Part shown: positions 43,380-51,900 of the stretch, one piece after another
How the letters are laid out: every line of letters starts with the position of its first letter
Numbering within the stretch: position 1 is the first letter of the stretch
Assembly (NCBI GenBank): GCA_029261535.1
Contig: JAJDBF010000070.1
Coordinates: 62,001 to 126,000, forward strand
Direction: 5' to 3'
Source of the DNA: Nitrospinaceae bacterium
Lineage (GTDB): Bacteria > Nitrospinota > Nitrospinia > Nitrospinales > Nitrospinaceae
Length of the DNA: 64,000 nucleotides
Notes under the pieces: generated by a model
The model's input: only the letters and a program-made list of their open reading frames with translations
The model's database searches: none
Told to the model about the DNA's origin: nothing
Position numbers and translations under genes: made by a program

Positions 43380-44669
43380 GTGGAGCCGGGTGGCCCCGGA
43401 AAGGAGCGGAGGCCCATATCCTGGGGCAAGTTTATCTATATCGGGTGCCTGCTATTTATTTTGTCCTGGGGGATGAAATGGATATTTTTAAAAACATTTT
43501 ATATTGAAGGCTTAGGAGTTTTGGATACAGAGGTTACAGAGGTGGAAGCCAAATTTCCAGGACGCATTTTGAATATTAAGCATAAAATCAACGACTCCGT
43601 TACCACCAATGAACCCATTGTATTTTTGGACAGGTCCGAACTGGAACTGAAGTTGCAAAAACTCAGGCAAAATCAAACTGAAAAAATATTCAAAGCTAAA
43701 AATAGTCTGTTAGTTCTCATTGGTAATAATGAAGTTCTCGAAAAACAGATTCATGATAACAAATTAGTCGTGGAGGCCCTTCAATCCGATTACCTTAAAA
43801 TAGAGGCATTGGTTTCTGCAAATACCGTTTCCACAGCCAGCATTCCAAGTAACCTGGATAAGGCCGTGCAATGGACCCTTGAAATATCCAAATTAAATGA
43901 AGAACAAGGTGCCCTGAAGCAGGAAATTAAAAATGATGAAGTCACCATTATTGAACTGAAACGCGAATTGGAGAGAATCAAGCATCTTGTCTCAAGAAAT
44001 GTTTTAACACGATCTCATTTGAGAAGCATTGAGCTGGAAATCAAGGAAAAACAAGACGAGATCTCCTTAAAAAATATTAAGAACTATTCCCTTGGGCAAA
44101 AACGAAATGTCCGGGACACAGAAATTCGTAGCCTGATCGAATTTGAAACCCAAAAGATTCAAAAAACCATTTCCCTTCTGTTAATTAAAAATAAATACAC
44201 ATTAAAAGAAATCCAAACATTGGAGTTTGAGATTTCCGAATTGAAGGCGAGCTTTGCAAAGGAAAAAGAAAAGCTTCAACAATTTCTTGAAAATAGCGTT
44301 ATTTTTTCTCCCTTGAACGGGTTGGTTCTTGCTATTAAGAAACAGAAGGGAGAAAGTGTGAAGCTAGGCGAATCGGTGATGGTCATAGGTGACAAATCAA
44401 AATTGCACCTGAAAGCTTTCTTTGAGCAAGACCAAAGAAATAATATTTTACTGGGCGACAAAGTGGATATCATTTTCGCCAGCGGGGAAAAAGGTAGAGG
44501 CGAAATAACCAAAATTTACCCCATGGCCTTACCCTGGCCCCTGGAATATGAAGGTAAATTTGGAAATCCCGGACGTTTTATTACAGTCAAAATCACCTTC
44601 GATCATCGGGAAAATATTCCTGAAACTTTGAAAACGAAAGCTCAAGTAAGAGTCCAAAGAATTTATTGA
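43380..44669 (+). CDS. HlyD-family membrane fusion (periplasmic adaptor) protein
   Basis: 429 residues from a GTG at 43380; the frame is open a little further upstream. There is one transmembrane helix (about 17-37), a biotinyl-lipoyl half (VTEVEAKFPGRILNIKHKINDSVTTNEPIVFLD), a long coiled-coil hairpin (about 90-290) and the second half (NSVIFSPLNGLVLAIKKQKGESVKLGESVMVIGD), ending in a beta-barrel. HlyD proteins bridge inner-membrane pumps and TolC. With no ABC or RND pump present, the glycosyltransferase may be the inner-membrane partner, as in alginate- or EmrA-like systems; this is inference. Confidence 0.85.
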   Translation: MEPGGPGKERRPISWGKFIYIGCLLFILSWGMKWIFLKTFYIEGLGVLDTEVTEVEAKFPGRILNIKHKINDSVTTNEPIVFLDRSELELKLQKLRQNQTEKIFKAKNSLLVLIGNNEVLEKQIHDNKLVVEALQSDYLKIEALVSANTVSTASIPSNLDKAVQWTLEISKLNEEQGALKQEIKNDEVTIIELKRELERIKHLVSRNVLTRSHLRSIELEIKEKQDEISLKNIKNYSLGQKRNVRDTEIRSLIEFETQKIQKTISLLLIKNKYTLKEIQTLEFEISELKASFAKEKEKLQQFLENSVIFSPLNGLVLAIKKQKGESVKLGESVMVIGDKSKLHLKAFFEQDQRNNILLGDKVDIIFASGEKGRGEITKIYPMALPWPLEYEGKFGNPGRFITVKITFDHRENIPETLKTKAQVRVQRIY

Positions 44670-44789
44670 ACCCGTAAAATCACTTTTCTTGAGGAAAGCT
44701 TGGGGTTAAAAGCCGAAACTCGAAAGCTCCGGCTTCAATGTTGGTCTTGATAATCAAATTCTCATGAGGCATTTGGTTTATCCGTAGGA

Positions 44790-44818
44790 TTGATTTTTGA
44801 AAACCCCGGGCCTATATT
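44790..44818 (+). promoter_or_regulatory. Promoter of structured RNA, copy 2
   Basis: TTGATT (44790-44795), 17-bp spacer, TATATT (44813-44818), identical in hexamers and spacing to copy 1. Confidence 0.6.
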
Positions 44819-44824
44819 GGTTGT

Positions 44825-45011
44825 GAAGCTTGTCCGTCCTATGTGGGGCCGAGGCCGCCCTTGGGTGGCATCATCCCCCGTAGGCTCAATCCTTCCCTTG
44901 GAGGGGTCCAGCGGGCAGGCTTTTCTTAAAGAAACGCCTCCGGGCTTGCCTCCGGTACGCTTGACTGCTTCGGCAGTGGCCCCGGTCTTCATGGGTGCCC
45001 GGAGGTTTTTT
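44825..45011 (+). ncRNA. Candidate structured RNA, copy 2 (about 187 nt)
   Basis: Same fold as copy 1. The domain-1 stem is AGCTTGTCC with GGGCAGGCT (A-to-G gives U.G), CCTTCC with GGAGGG (C-to-U gives U.G), GCCGCC-CTTG-GGTGGC unchanged, hairpin ACTGC-TTCG-GCAGT (loop C-to-T makes a TTCG tetraloop), and the CCTCCGGGC/GCCCGGAGG terminator stem unchanged before six T. A second domain at 45046-45123 pairs GAGTCGATG with CGTCGGCTC and contains a perfect GGTGAC-CTTG-GTCACC. Confidence 0.7.
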
Positions 45012-45180
45012 CTCGGACCGAAGATTGCACTACGAATATTGGATTGAGTCGATGCTCTCTCGGCAGTGCGGGAGTTATCTCCTTGGTGACCTTGGTCACC
45101 TCCCCTGAGCTATGCGTCGGCTCTTTCTCTTTCAAAGAACCAATTCTGTCAATAAAGCTCGTTACCAGTCAAGATATACA

Positions 45181-45200
45181 CTCGCCCCGACCAAATAAAA
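45181..45200 (+). repeat. Third copy of the tRNA-Pro 3' end (remnant attachment site)
   Basis: CTCGCCCCGACCAAATAAAA is identical to the end of the attR tRNA copy (37584-37603) and, through AAATAA, to the real tRNA end. It marks the right border of module B. The adjacent terminator may be the original one of the tRNA gene. Confidence 0.75.
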
Positions 45201-45205
45201 AGAGG

Positions 45206-45238
45206 GACCTGACGAATATCCGTCAGGTCGTTTTTTTT
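45206..45238 (+). terminator. Strong intrinsic terminator
   Basis: GACCTGACG pairs perfectly with CGTCAGGTC over 9 bp (loop AATATC), followed after one G by eight T. Confidence 0.85.
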
Positions 45239-45442
45239 GCCTTGTAGCTAAATCCAACCCAATCCTCGAAAGGTCGAAATTTGGAGGTTCACCCAACCTC
45301 AATGTTTCATCCATTTTTAGAATCTGGATCACGTTGATTGACCGGAAGGATTCGAATGTTGCCTCTGGAAATTAAATTTGATATATTCAGAACCTAAAAA
45401 AATTAATTTTTCGCCTGAGTTAAGGCGGTAAAGAGGTATACC

Positions 45443-45883
45443 ATGACGACAGCCAAACATACCCCCCACAGGTTTGCAAAAGATCAAGGTTCCAAAGGCC
45501 AGGAAATTGCTGACTATATGAGCTCACCCATAATCAGCGTGAATGCGGCTTCTACCATCAAGGAGACGGCCCAGTTTTTGAGTGAGAAAAATATTGGTTC
45601 CGTCCTTGTTGAAGAAAACGGCGACTATATCGGGATCGTAACCGAAACCGATTTAACACGCAAAGTAATCGGCAAAGGGTTGGACCCTGATACCACCAAG
45701 GTTTCTGAAATTATGGTCCAGCCTATAATCTCTCTGGATTGTCATCTGCCAGTAACAAAAGCCAACTCTTTTATGGCAGAAAAAAAGATACGGCATCTTG
45801 CTGTTTCAGACAACGATAAGATCGTAGGCATGATCTCGGTAAAGGACCTTGTTGCATTTTTTGCAAATCCAAGATTGAGATAA
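45443..45883 (+). CDS. CBS-domain pair protein 1
   Basis: 146 residues. After a ~20-residue leader, two CBS domains are clear: MSSPIISVNAASTIKETAQFLSEKNIGSVLVEE...GIVTETDLTRKVIGKGLDPDTTKVSEIM and QPIISLDCHLPVTKANSFMAEKKIRHLAV...IVGMISVKDLVAFF. CBS pairs bind adenine nucleotides and usually regulate a partner protein. Ribosome-binding site AGAGG. It is a close paralogue of the next gene, 38 bases downstream, so a tandem duplication is likely. First chromosomal gene after the island. Confidence 0.9.
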   Translation: MTTAKHTPHRFAKDQGSKGQEIADYMSSPIISVNAASTIKETAQFLSEKNIGSVLVEENGDYIGIVTETDLTRKVIGKGLDPDTTKVSEIMVQPIISLDCHLPVTKANSFMAEKKIRHLAVSDNDKIVGMISVKDLVAFFANPRLR

Positions 45884-45921
45884 GAGATTTGAATCAGATT
45901 TGCCACCTAAGGAGATAAGGG

Positions 45922-46314
45922 ATGGAAGATATTGGTGACTATATGAGCTCCTCTGTTTTGAGCGTTGAATCGGAAGCGACTGTTCAGGAAGCTGTTCACT
46001 ATATGCATGCCAACAATATTGGCTCGGTATTTATCAAGGAAGCAGAGAATTATGTGGGCATCGTAACTGAAAAAGATTTAACGCGCAAAGTGCTTGGAAA
46101 GGGGCTTGATCCTGAGTCTACTGCCATTACATCTGTTATGACTTCGCCCATTTTATCAATGGACCGTTATCTTCCCGTTGAAGAAGCTAATTTATTTATG
46201 CATAAAAACAAAATCCGTCACCTGGCCGTTACCGAGGAGGAAAAAATAGTCGGTGTGTTGTCGGTCAAAGACCTTGTATCCTATTTTGCCAAGGATTTCA
46301 GGATGCAAGAATAG
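45922..46314 (+). CDS. CBS-domain pair protein 2
   Basis: 130 residues with AGGAG upstream. It has the same two-CBS layout as its neighbour and long shared words (NIGSV, GIVTE-DLTRKV-GKGLDP, KIRHLAV, SVKDLV). The first protein's N-terminal leader is missing. The pair may form heterodimers that sense adenylate or NAD-type ligands; target unknown. Confidence 0.9.
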   Translation: MEDIGDYMSSSVLSVESEATVQEAVHYMHANNIGSVFIKEAENYVGIVTEKDLTRKVLGKGLDPESTAITSVMTSPILSMDRYLPVEEANLFMHKNKIRHLAVTEEEKIVGVLSVKDLVSYFAKDFRMQE

Positions 46315-46550
46315 GATTGGTTTTAATGCTCACAAATATTTTCAAATGACTGGAGGCTTGGCATGATGAGTTTGTTTTCAGTCGGCTTCACTTTGAATTA
46401 AAATTGATTAAACAGGAATAGGAACAGTCATGCCAATCGCCCCTCCATGTCGGCTTTGAAATATCCTCGCTATATTTTTCCTGGTCGAATTTATTAATTC
46501 CGACCACTAGTTGATTTGAAATACCTCACGCCAAAATTTTTGGAGACTCC

Positions 46551-46925
46551 GTGAAGGTTTCACTAAGTACCATGTGGATTTACGGATTATTGGTTTTGAT
46601 GACGGCGGGTTATTGCCTCAGCATTGAGTTTGGAGCCTGGTGGATTGATTCACTTATCAATACATATTTTAAAACTCCCGGACCGGAACTGCCAATACCT
46701 GCTTACCTATTCATCCATTCGGACTCTAAAGGAATCTGGCAGATACTCGCTCTATTCTCCTTGATAGGGAATATGATCTGGGGTTTTATACGCGCCAACA
46801 AGTCGGACCATCCCGACCCTCATCTTTTGCCAGCAATATGTCACCTGAGCTGGGTCGTTACCTGGGCCTTTTTTCATTTAATTGGCTTCGCTCTACCGTT
46901 CTTTAAATTGGCGGAACCTGTTTAA
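46551..46925 (+). CDS. Small multi-pass membrane protein, unknown function
   Basis: 124 residues, GTG start with GGAG 5 bases upstream. Three hydrophobic segments: about 8-27 (MWIYGLLVLMTAGYCLSIEF), 60-80 (GIWQILALFSLIGNMIWGFI) and 95-118 (ICHLSWVVTWAFFHLIGFALPFF). No family recognised. Its stop codon lies within the left end of the inverted-repeat element at 46921. Confidence 0.55.
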   Translation: MKVSLSTMWIYGLLVLMTAGYCLSIEFGAWWIDSLINTYFKTPGPELPIPAYLFIHSDSKGIWQILALFSLIGNMIWGFIRANKSDHPDPHLLPAICHLSWVVTWAFFHLIGFALPFFKLAEPV

Positions 46926-47028
46926 GGGCACCTCTAAAAATCGTGTCCGACCATGAGCGTCCCTCGCAACACAAGAGGAAGCGAGTTGCCGGAATGAGCA
47001 TTTCAAAATTATTAGAGGTCCCCTTAAA
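46921..47028. repeat. MITE-like element with 17-bp inverted ends
   Basis: TTTAAGGGCACCTCTAA (46921-46937) and TTAGAGGTCCCCTTAAA (47012-47028) are inverted repeats with one mismatch, 108 bp end to end. The left end supplies the stop codon of the upstream gene. It could instead act as a bidirectional terminator. Confidence 0.5.
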
Positions 47029-47147
47029 TTAGATATAAGAATTCCCACCAGTAAGGACATGATATGAATTACCGCCTGATATTATTTTTTAAACGCAGTG
47101 CAGAATCCACTCCCCACATGGGAATTCCCCCTTTTAACTGAGAATTT

Positions 47148-50120
47148 TCAAGACCCGCCCCCGACTGAAAAGGATCGCCTGACCAAAGTAACGTTGCCTT
47201 CCAGGTCAGATATCTGGACGATGATTTCTCCGTTAGGCAGGTCATCAATCGGTGTTGGCAATTGCAGTTCCCAGATGTGATCGCCAACTGGCTGAAACAG
47301 GTCGGCGAGGTTGTCCCCCACGGCACGGCCCAATCCCGGAATGGCAAAGCTGGCAAAAACTCCGCCTGAAGCACCGTTTAATCTGGAATAGTAATCAAAG
47401 GCAGATACACGGATGGTGCTGAATCCAGCCGGGTTTGCGCCCGCTCGTGGACTCGACAACACCAGGGTGGGCCGCAGGTCATCACCAAACCAGCCTGACT
47501 TTGCGCGTCCGGGTTCGGGCCGGGTGATGGGAGTTCCAAGATCGATCCACCGGGCAATGAACATTTTTTCAAAATCACTTAAGGGCGGCACACCGGAACC
47601 AGGGGGTGGCATGATCGTTCCGGTATAGTCAATGTCGGAAATATTGATTTCATTTTTGCTCCCACCTCCGGGCAGGGTGCTGGCATCCCCCGGAACCACA
47701 GCCGATGGATGGTCTACATTGGTCCACCCGTCGAGCCGTTCACCGAACACTTTCCAAGCCAAAAGACTGCGCCTCGATTGAAGAGAACGAATATAACGCG
47801 ATTGATTGGTCTGCCGCCAGCCAAAGGGCGTGACGAGAGAAGGAATCCCATACTGACCGCTCGAATCACGGGCCAGCCGGTTGTAGGTATTTTCATAGCC
47901 TCCGGAAACCGATTCATCGTCCAGCACCAATCCGGCTTCTGCCGGTCCGTTGATGGAATGGCACTGAACGCAGGAGCGTTGCAGGATAGGTTTGATGTCG
48001 CGGTAATATTCAACATCGATAGCGCCGCTGTTGGCCGTCCACAACACCGGCTCTCCGTTGTTACCCTTGGCGACGATCGGGGTCGTGTTGGCAAGGTCCG
48101 GGATCACATAACCGGGTTGAGCCGCGGCTGTCTGTGAAAAATCCAGCGGTTGCTGGGAATGCGCGTGACAACCACCGCAATCGGTACGCACCTCACCCGG
48201 ACGAACCTGATGCCAGGTTTGCGCCGTGTTCAGAGCCATTCCGTTTTTGTCAATCGTCTGAAAAGTAAACGGCGTGTCCGCTGGAATCTTCGCAAGAAAA
48301 CTGGTGTCCGGATTGCCTTCGAGATCGAGGATGGCGTTTCCCTGCGCATCATATTTACGCAGAGGTATCTCTCCCAGAATTCGCATCCGCTCATCTGCGG
48401 TGTTGCGAAAATTACGCCCGCCGCCGCCAATATTATTCGGACCGTAACTCAGATGCGAGGTCGGCTCCAACGTCAGGATGCGGACGGCATGAATGTCACC
48501 GTTATTGTATTTGCCAGCATCGGAGCCCTGGATGCCCCAGTTGGAACTGGCTCCATTTTGATAGGTGTTGAACGGGTCGAGTCCATCAAAAGCAGTGTTT
48601 CCACTTCCTGGTTTGGTATCGCGTTTGTAAAAGGAAGATGTGCCAATGAGCCCGTAAGGAGTGCCTGCCGGAAGCTCCGGCGACAGACTGCCATCGTTCG
48701 GAAGCCAGGGCAGTTCAACCGGCTCAGCCACCCCGTAAATATCAAGATAGGGCAACACGGCACGTGGTTGTTGCTCATTAAAATTGGGATCGTTTTTTAT
48801 CAGGATCAGGTCACGCGGATCGTTGGTCGGTGTACCACCGGCAAGAATGTACAATCCCATATCGTATGCAGGTATCTTTGTTGGACGGTTCAGACTGTTG
48901 GCAGGGCCGGGAGAATAGACCAGCAATAAATCGTTGTTGGGCCCACCACTGGGTTGCGTCACCTTGCCTGCCCTGCCAAGAGACGAATCGCCAAAAATAA
49001 AAGGGGATGCACTGTCGCCTACGTTTGCGAACTGGGTGATCGCCTCCATTCCAAATGGCGGGAATGAATAACGTGCATTTTGAGGTTTTCCATTACTGAA
49101 ATAACCCAGTTGAACCGATGGGTTGTTCGCAGGCACAGGGTCACCGAATGCGATCTCACCCGGAGGAAGAGTGGCCGGGAATTTGAAGAAACTTCCGAAA
49201 CCGTTGTTGTTCAGATTGTAATATTCTGTGACCACGAGAGAGCCGTCAGACAGTTGAGTCTGCCAATGGAAAGCACCACCGGGGGAGTTGAAGGCACTCA
49301 TCAAGGGTTGCCATTTACGCCCATCAGGCCAGATGGACCAGATTCCCCAAAGTCGTCGACTACGGTTTCCCTGAGATTCATAACTGGAAAACATCACACG
49401 CCCGTCTTTCAAAATAGTTGGGTGCAGGGCACTGCCGAGATTCATATGTCCAACCAGCTCCACGTTTTTTCCATCGTCATCCATCACATACAATTGGAGA
49501 TTGGGAAAGGTGAAATTTTTGTTGGGGAGAAATCCGTTACGACTTGAGGTGAACATGATCTTGCCGCCGGGAAGCGGACAGGGGGCCAGATTGTATATCC
49601 CGTAGCGCAGGGAGTTTTGAGTATTCGAAATTTCAAGATGAGAATCCGCCCAATTCGCCACCCCCGTGTTGGGTGTCCACTCCTGAAAAGTCAGTTGAAT
49701 AATTTCTCTGGTGGCGAGGTTGATCTTGAAAATGTCCGAGCCGCTCCGAGCCGCATTTCTTCTTTGGGAATTCAGAACCGTCTGGTCATGAATCCTGGCG
49801 TAGTAAACCCACTTGCCGTCAAATGAAACATAAGGGTCCATGACCACCCCGTTTCCACCAGCAACCAATACCTCCTCGGTACCATCCGGATGCAGAAGCA
49901 CAAGATCAGTTCCAGGCTCTCCCTTAATTGGATCGAATACCTCCTGCACCTTTGTGATGACATTGTCCCCAAAACGGGGTGCTTTCACGTAAACAATATC
50001 GTAATTAACAGATGGCTGAGCAGAGACCTCAGTGACGATTCCAAGCACAAAACTCATCAGGACGAACCACCCACTCCCAAAAATAACCCCTGGTTTTCTG
50101 AGATTTTTAGTCGATATCAT
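47148..50120 (-). CDS. HzsA-like beta-propeller dihaem cytochrome c
   Basis: 990 residues with a signal peptide (about 12-36, ending VSAQ) and GGGGG before the ATG. The first ~470 residues are WD40/TolB-like propeller blades (DPYVSFDGKWVYYAR; PGGKIMFTSSRNG; DGRVMFSSYES). Two c-type haem motifs follow, CGGCH (about 648) and CVQCH (about 717), and a C-terminal domain. Large exported proteins of this design are often annotated as hydrazine-synthase-alpha-related. Only two haem sites are seen and no hydrazine synthase partner subunits are adjacent, so hydrazine synthesis is not implied. A periplasmic electron-transfer or oxidoreductase role is inferred. Confidence 0.7.
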   Translation of the reverse strand: MISTKNLRKPGVIFGSGWFVLMSFVLGIVTEVSAQPSVNYDIVYVKAPRFGDNVITKVQEVFDPIKGEPGTDLVLLHPDGTEEVLVAGGNGVVMDPYVSFDGKWVYYARIHDQTVLNSQRRNAARSGSDIFKINLATREIIQLTFQEWTPNTGVANWADSHLEISNTQNSLRYGIYNLAPCPLPGGKIMFTSSRNGFLPNKNFTFPNLQLYVMDDDGKNVELVGHMNLGSALHPTILKDGRVMFSSYESQGNRSRRLWGIWSIWPDGRKWQPLMSAFNSPGGAFHWQTQLSDGSLVVTEYYNLNNNGFGSFFKFPATLPPGEIAFGDPVPANNPSVQLGYFSNGKPQNARYSFPPFGMEAITQFANVGDSASPFIFGDSSLGRAGKVTQPSGGPNNDLLLVYSPGPANSLNRPTKIPAYDMGLYILAGGTPTNDPRDLILIKNDPNFNEQQPRAVLPYLDIYGVAEPVELPWLPNDGSLSPELPAGTPYGLIGTSSFYKRDTKPGSGNTAFDGLDPFNTYQNGASSNWGIQGSDAGKYNNGDIHAVRILTLEPTSHLSYGPNNIGGGGRNFRNTADERMRILGEIPLRKYDAQGNAILDLEGNPDTSFLAKIPADTPFTFQTIDKNGMALNTAQTWHQVRPGEVRTDCGGCHAHSQQPLDFSQTAAAQPGYVIPDLANTTPIVAKGNNGEPVLWTANSGAIDVEYYRDIKPILQRSCVQCHSINGPAEAGLVLDDESVSGGYENTYNRLARDSSGQYGIPSLVTPFGWRQTNQSRYIRSLQSRRSLLAWKVFGERLDGWTNVDHPSAVVPGDASTLPGGGSKNEINISDIDYTGTIMPPPGSGVPPLSDFEKMFIARWIDLGTPITRPEPGRAKSGWFGDDLRPTLVLSSPRAGANPAGFSTIRVSAFDYYSRLNGASGGVFASFAIPGLGRAVGDNLADLFQPVGDHIWELQLPTPIDDLPNGEIIVQISDLEGNVTLVRRSFSVGGGS

Positions 50121-50888
50121 GACACCCCCTTTGAAAATTTAAAAAATATATCGAGTTTGAATTTTATTGAATATCCCGGTTTCCCCTAAGCCTCACCCAA
50201 AAAACCACCTACGGATTGTTCGGGCAATTACCAGACTCCGGAATTTCATTTAAATTCACTACTATAATCAAGCAATCTGCTTGCCATATTCATAATTATC
50301 AAACTATAATTTTTTTTAACGGGAGAATTCAATCCATTTCATTTTTAAAATATTTCGAGAGTATTTTTTCATGTAATTTTACTACATAGATTTCCCATGC
50401 GGATGTTTACTTTTTCCACATCATGGGTGGCGGAAGAACGGGTAGGAGATATGACTTGTAGTTGGACCTTCAAAAAGCTGGTCACTTCACGGAAAACTAC
50501 TATACCTTTCATTTTACAGATTATGAGGACAACCTATAGGAGAAACAACCACTGCGTCAAAAAATACGTGCAGTGCGAAAAAGAGCCTGAATTACAGGAG
50601 CTTGTCTGATTGTCGGACGGCCTCCTTATCCGTGAACCACTGGAGAACCAGAGGTTATTTTCCCGCATTTTTAATTAGAAGTGACGAATCAATTGCCGAC
50701 CCAACCAGACCGAACCGGATCGTAAAATTATATTTTTTGCAACCCGCAAAGAAAATTTAATAGCGGACTTCATATTTTTATAGCGTTCACCAAATTTTTA
50801 GGATAAATAGAGCACTTAATCCTCACGTTTGTGTATTCTATAAGCGCACAATGATTGAAATCAACCATCCTTCAAACTGGAGTACCAC
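50121..50888. other. 768-bp gap with no convincing gene
   Basis: AT-rich. A 70-codon open frame at 50397-50609 has no ribosome-binding site and no recognisable domain. The last ~100 bp should hold the promoter of the 59-aa gene; no clear hexamer pair stands out. Confidence 0.4.
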
Positions 50889-51068
50889 ATGTCAGCAACC
50901 CACGATCAAATAGTTGAAGCTTATGAAGCCTACCTTGCCGAACACGAAAGTTTCGAAACAAAAAGCATCAAAGCCGCCGCCGCCCGCGCCCGGAAAGCAC
51001 TTGGAGAACTCGGGAAATTGAGCAAAACTCGTCGCGCAGAAATTCAGGAAAAAAAGAACAACCTGTAG
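50889..51068 (+). CDS. 59-residue basic helical protein
   Basis: ATG at 50889 with GGAG 7 bases upstream, stop TAG at 51066-51068. The product begins MSATHDQIVEAYEAYLAEHE and continues with Ala/Arg/Lys-rich helices (KAAAARARKALGELGKLSKTRRAEIQEKKNNL). Lys, Arg and Ala richness resembles small histone-H1-like or nucleoid proteins, but no family is certain. Codon use is sensible throughout and third positions are GC-rich unlike the AT-rich flanks, which argues for a real gene. Single transcription unit. Confidence 0.65.
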   Translation: MSATHDQIVEAYEAYLAEHESFETKSIKAAAARARKALGELGKLSKTRRAEIQEKKNNL

Positions 51069-51244
51069 CGCACCCTTTTCCAAAAATCGAGGGAAGGACG
51101 AAAAAACACAGGATGCGGGATTTGGTTGCGTTGGATTGACCACCGCCAAATCCCGCTTTGGCCTGAACCCGCATCCCTCTTGAAATCTATTTTTATTTTA
51201 AGCCGAATATTATTTTCAGCCCTTCTTCTGCTCTCCATCCGTAT

Positions 51245-51829
51245 TCAAGTTAACGGGATCAATTCCTCATCCATCGGGAATACTGCGTTTTTGATTTCTT
51301 CCCGCGTGTACCGTGGTGAGATGTGCTGTGGGCAGTTCCAATCAAAAGCTAACACCTTGAACACAATAATTCGCTCCACCTGCGCACCATAATCCGGAAG
51401 GACCACCTGCTCCATCAGGCCGGGCTCCTCCGCTGGATATAGCACATCAGTCTCTGCCCAGATTTTCAGGCGCTGTTGTCTGGGGTAGTCCATGAAAAAA
51501 AGGACCGACTTACGATTGGCCCTGAAGTTGCCCACACTGATGTATTGCCCGTTGCCCTTAAAATCAGCGAACGCCAATTGGTTGTCACCGATCACTTTGA
51601 GGAAACCTTTGGGACCGCCACGATGTTGCAGATAGGGCCAGCCGTTTTCTCCGGCGGAGGCAACATAAAAACTATCCCTCCCCTTGATGAAAGAATTTTC
51701 TTGCCAGGTGAGCTGGTTGCGAAACGCCTCCTTGGTTTCCATCCGCTCATAAGCAGAGCGTGTTCCAAAACGCTCTTGCTCGCTTCGAACACTGTCACTG
51801 AATGCAAAGTCCATAAAATGCCGGGCCAT
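51245..51829 (-). CDS. Pyridoxamine 5'-phosphate oxidase-family (PPOX) flavoprotein
   Basis: 194 residues with GAGGAGG upstream. The split-barrel core reads DSFYVASAGENGWPYLQHRGGPKGFLKVIGDNQLAFADFKGNGQYISVGNFRANRKSVLFFMDYPRQQRLKIW, the FMN-binding PPOX pattern. The C-terminus has a second family block (FKVLAFDWNCPQHISPRYT). It belongs to the PPOX-like group, not PdxH proper; substrate unknown. The DsrE-like gene follows upstream on the same strand after 71 bases, so they may be co-transcribed. Confidence 0.85.
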   Translation of the reverse strand: MARHFMDFAFSDSVRSEQERFGTRSAYERMETKEAFRNQLTWQENSFIKGRDSFYVASAGENGWPYLQHRGGPKGFLKVIGDNQLAFADFKGNGQYISVGNFRANRKSVLFFMDYPRQQRLKIWAETDVLYPAEEPGLMEQVVLPDYGAQVERIIVFKVLAFDWNCPQHISPRYTREEIKNAVFPMDEELIPLT

Positions 51830-51900
51830 AGTGGAGCCTCCTCTCGGTTAAAAAACTTTGAGCCCCGATGCTCCGGGACTCATGATTAATTTTGATGTCC

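Larger units (their letters stand above)
44661..45165 (+). repeat. Island direct repeat, copy 2 (structured-RNA unit)
   Basis: Second copy of the ~500-bp repeat at 22963-23467. It begins at the stop codon of the HlyD gene and ends 16 bases before the tRNA-Pro remnant at 45181. So the unit lies close to one edge of the island. Confidence 0.85.

Noticed and set aside
47148-50120. True hydrazine synthase subunit
   Set aside because: Only two haem motifs and no HzsB/C neighbours; similarity of layout does not support the activity.
50397-50609. 70-codon open frame after the HzsA-like gene
   Set aside because: No ribosome-binding site, no domain, and it lies in an AT-rich gap where chance frames are common.
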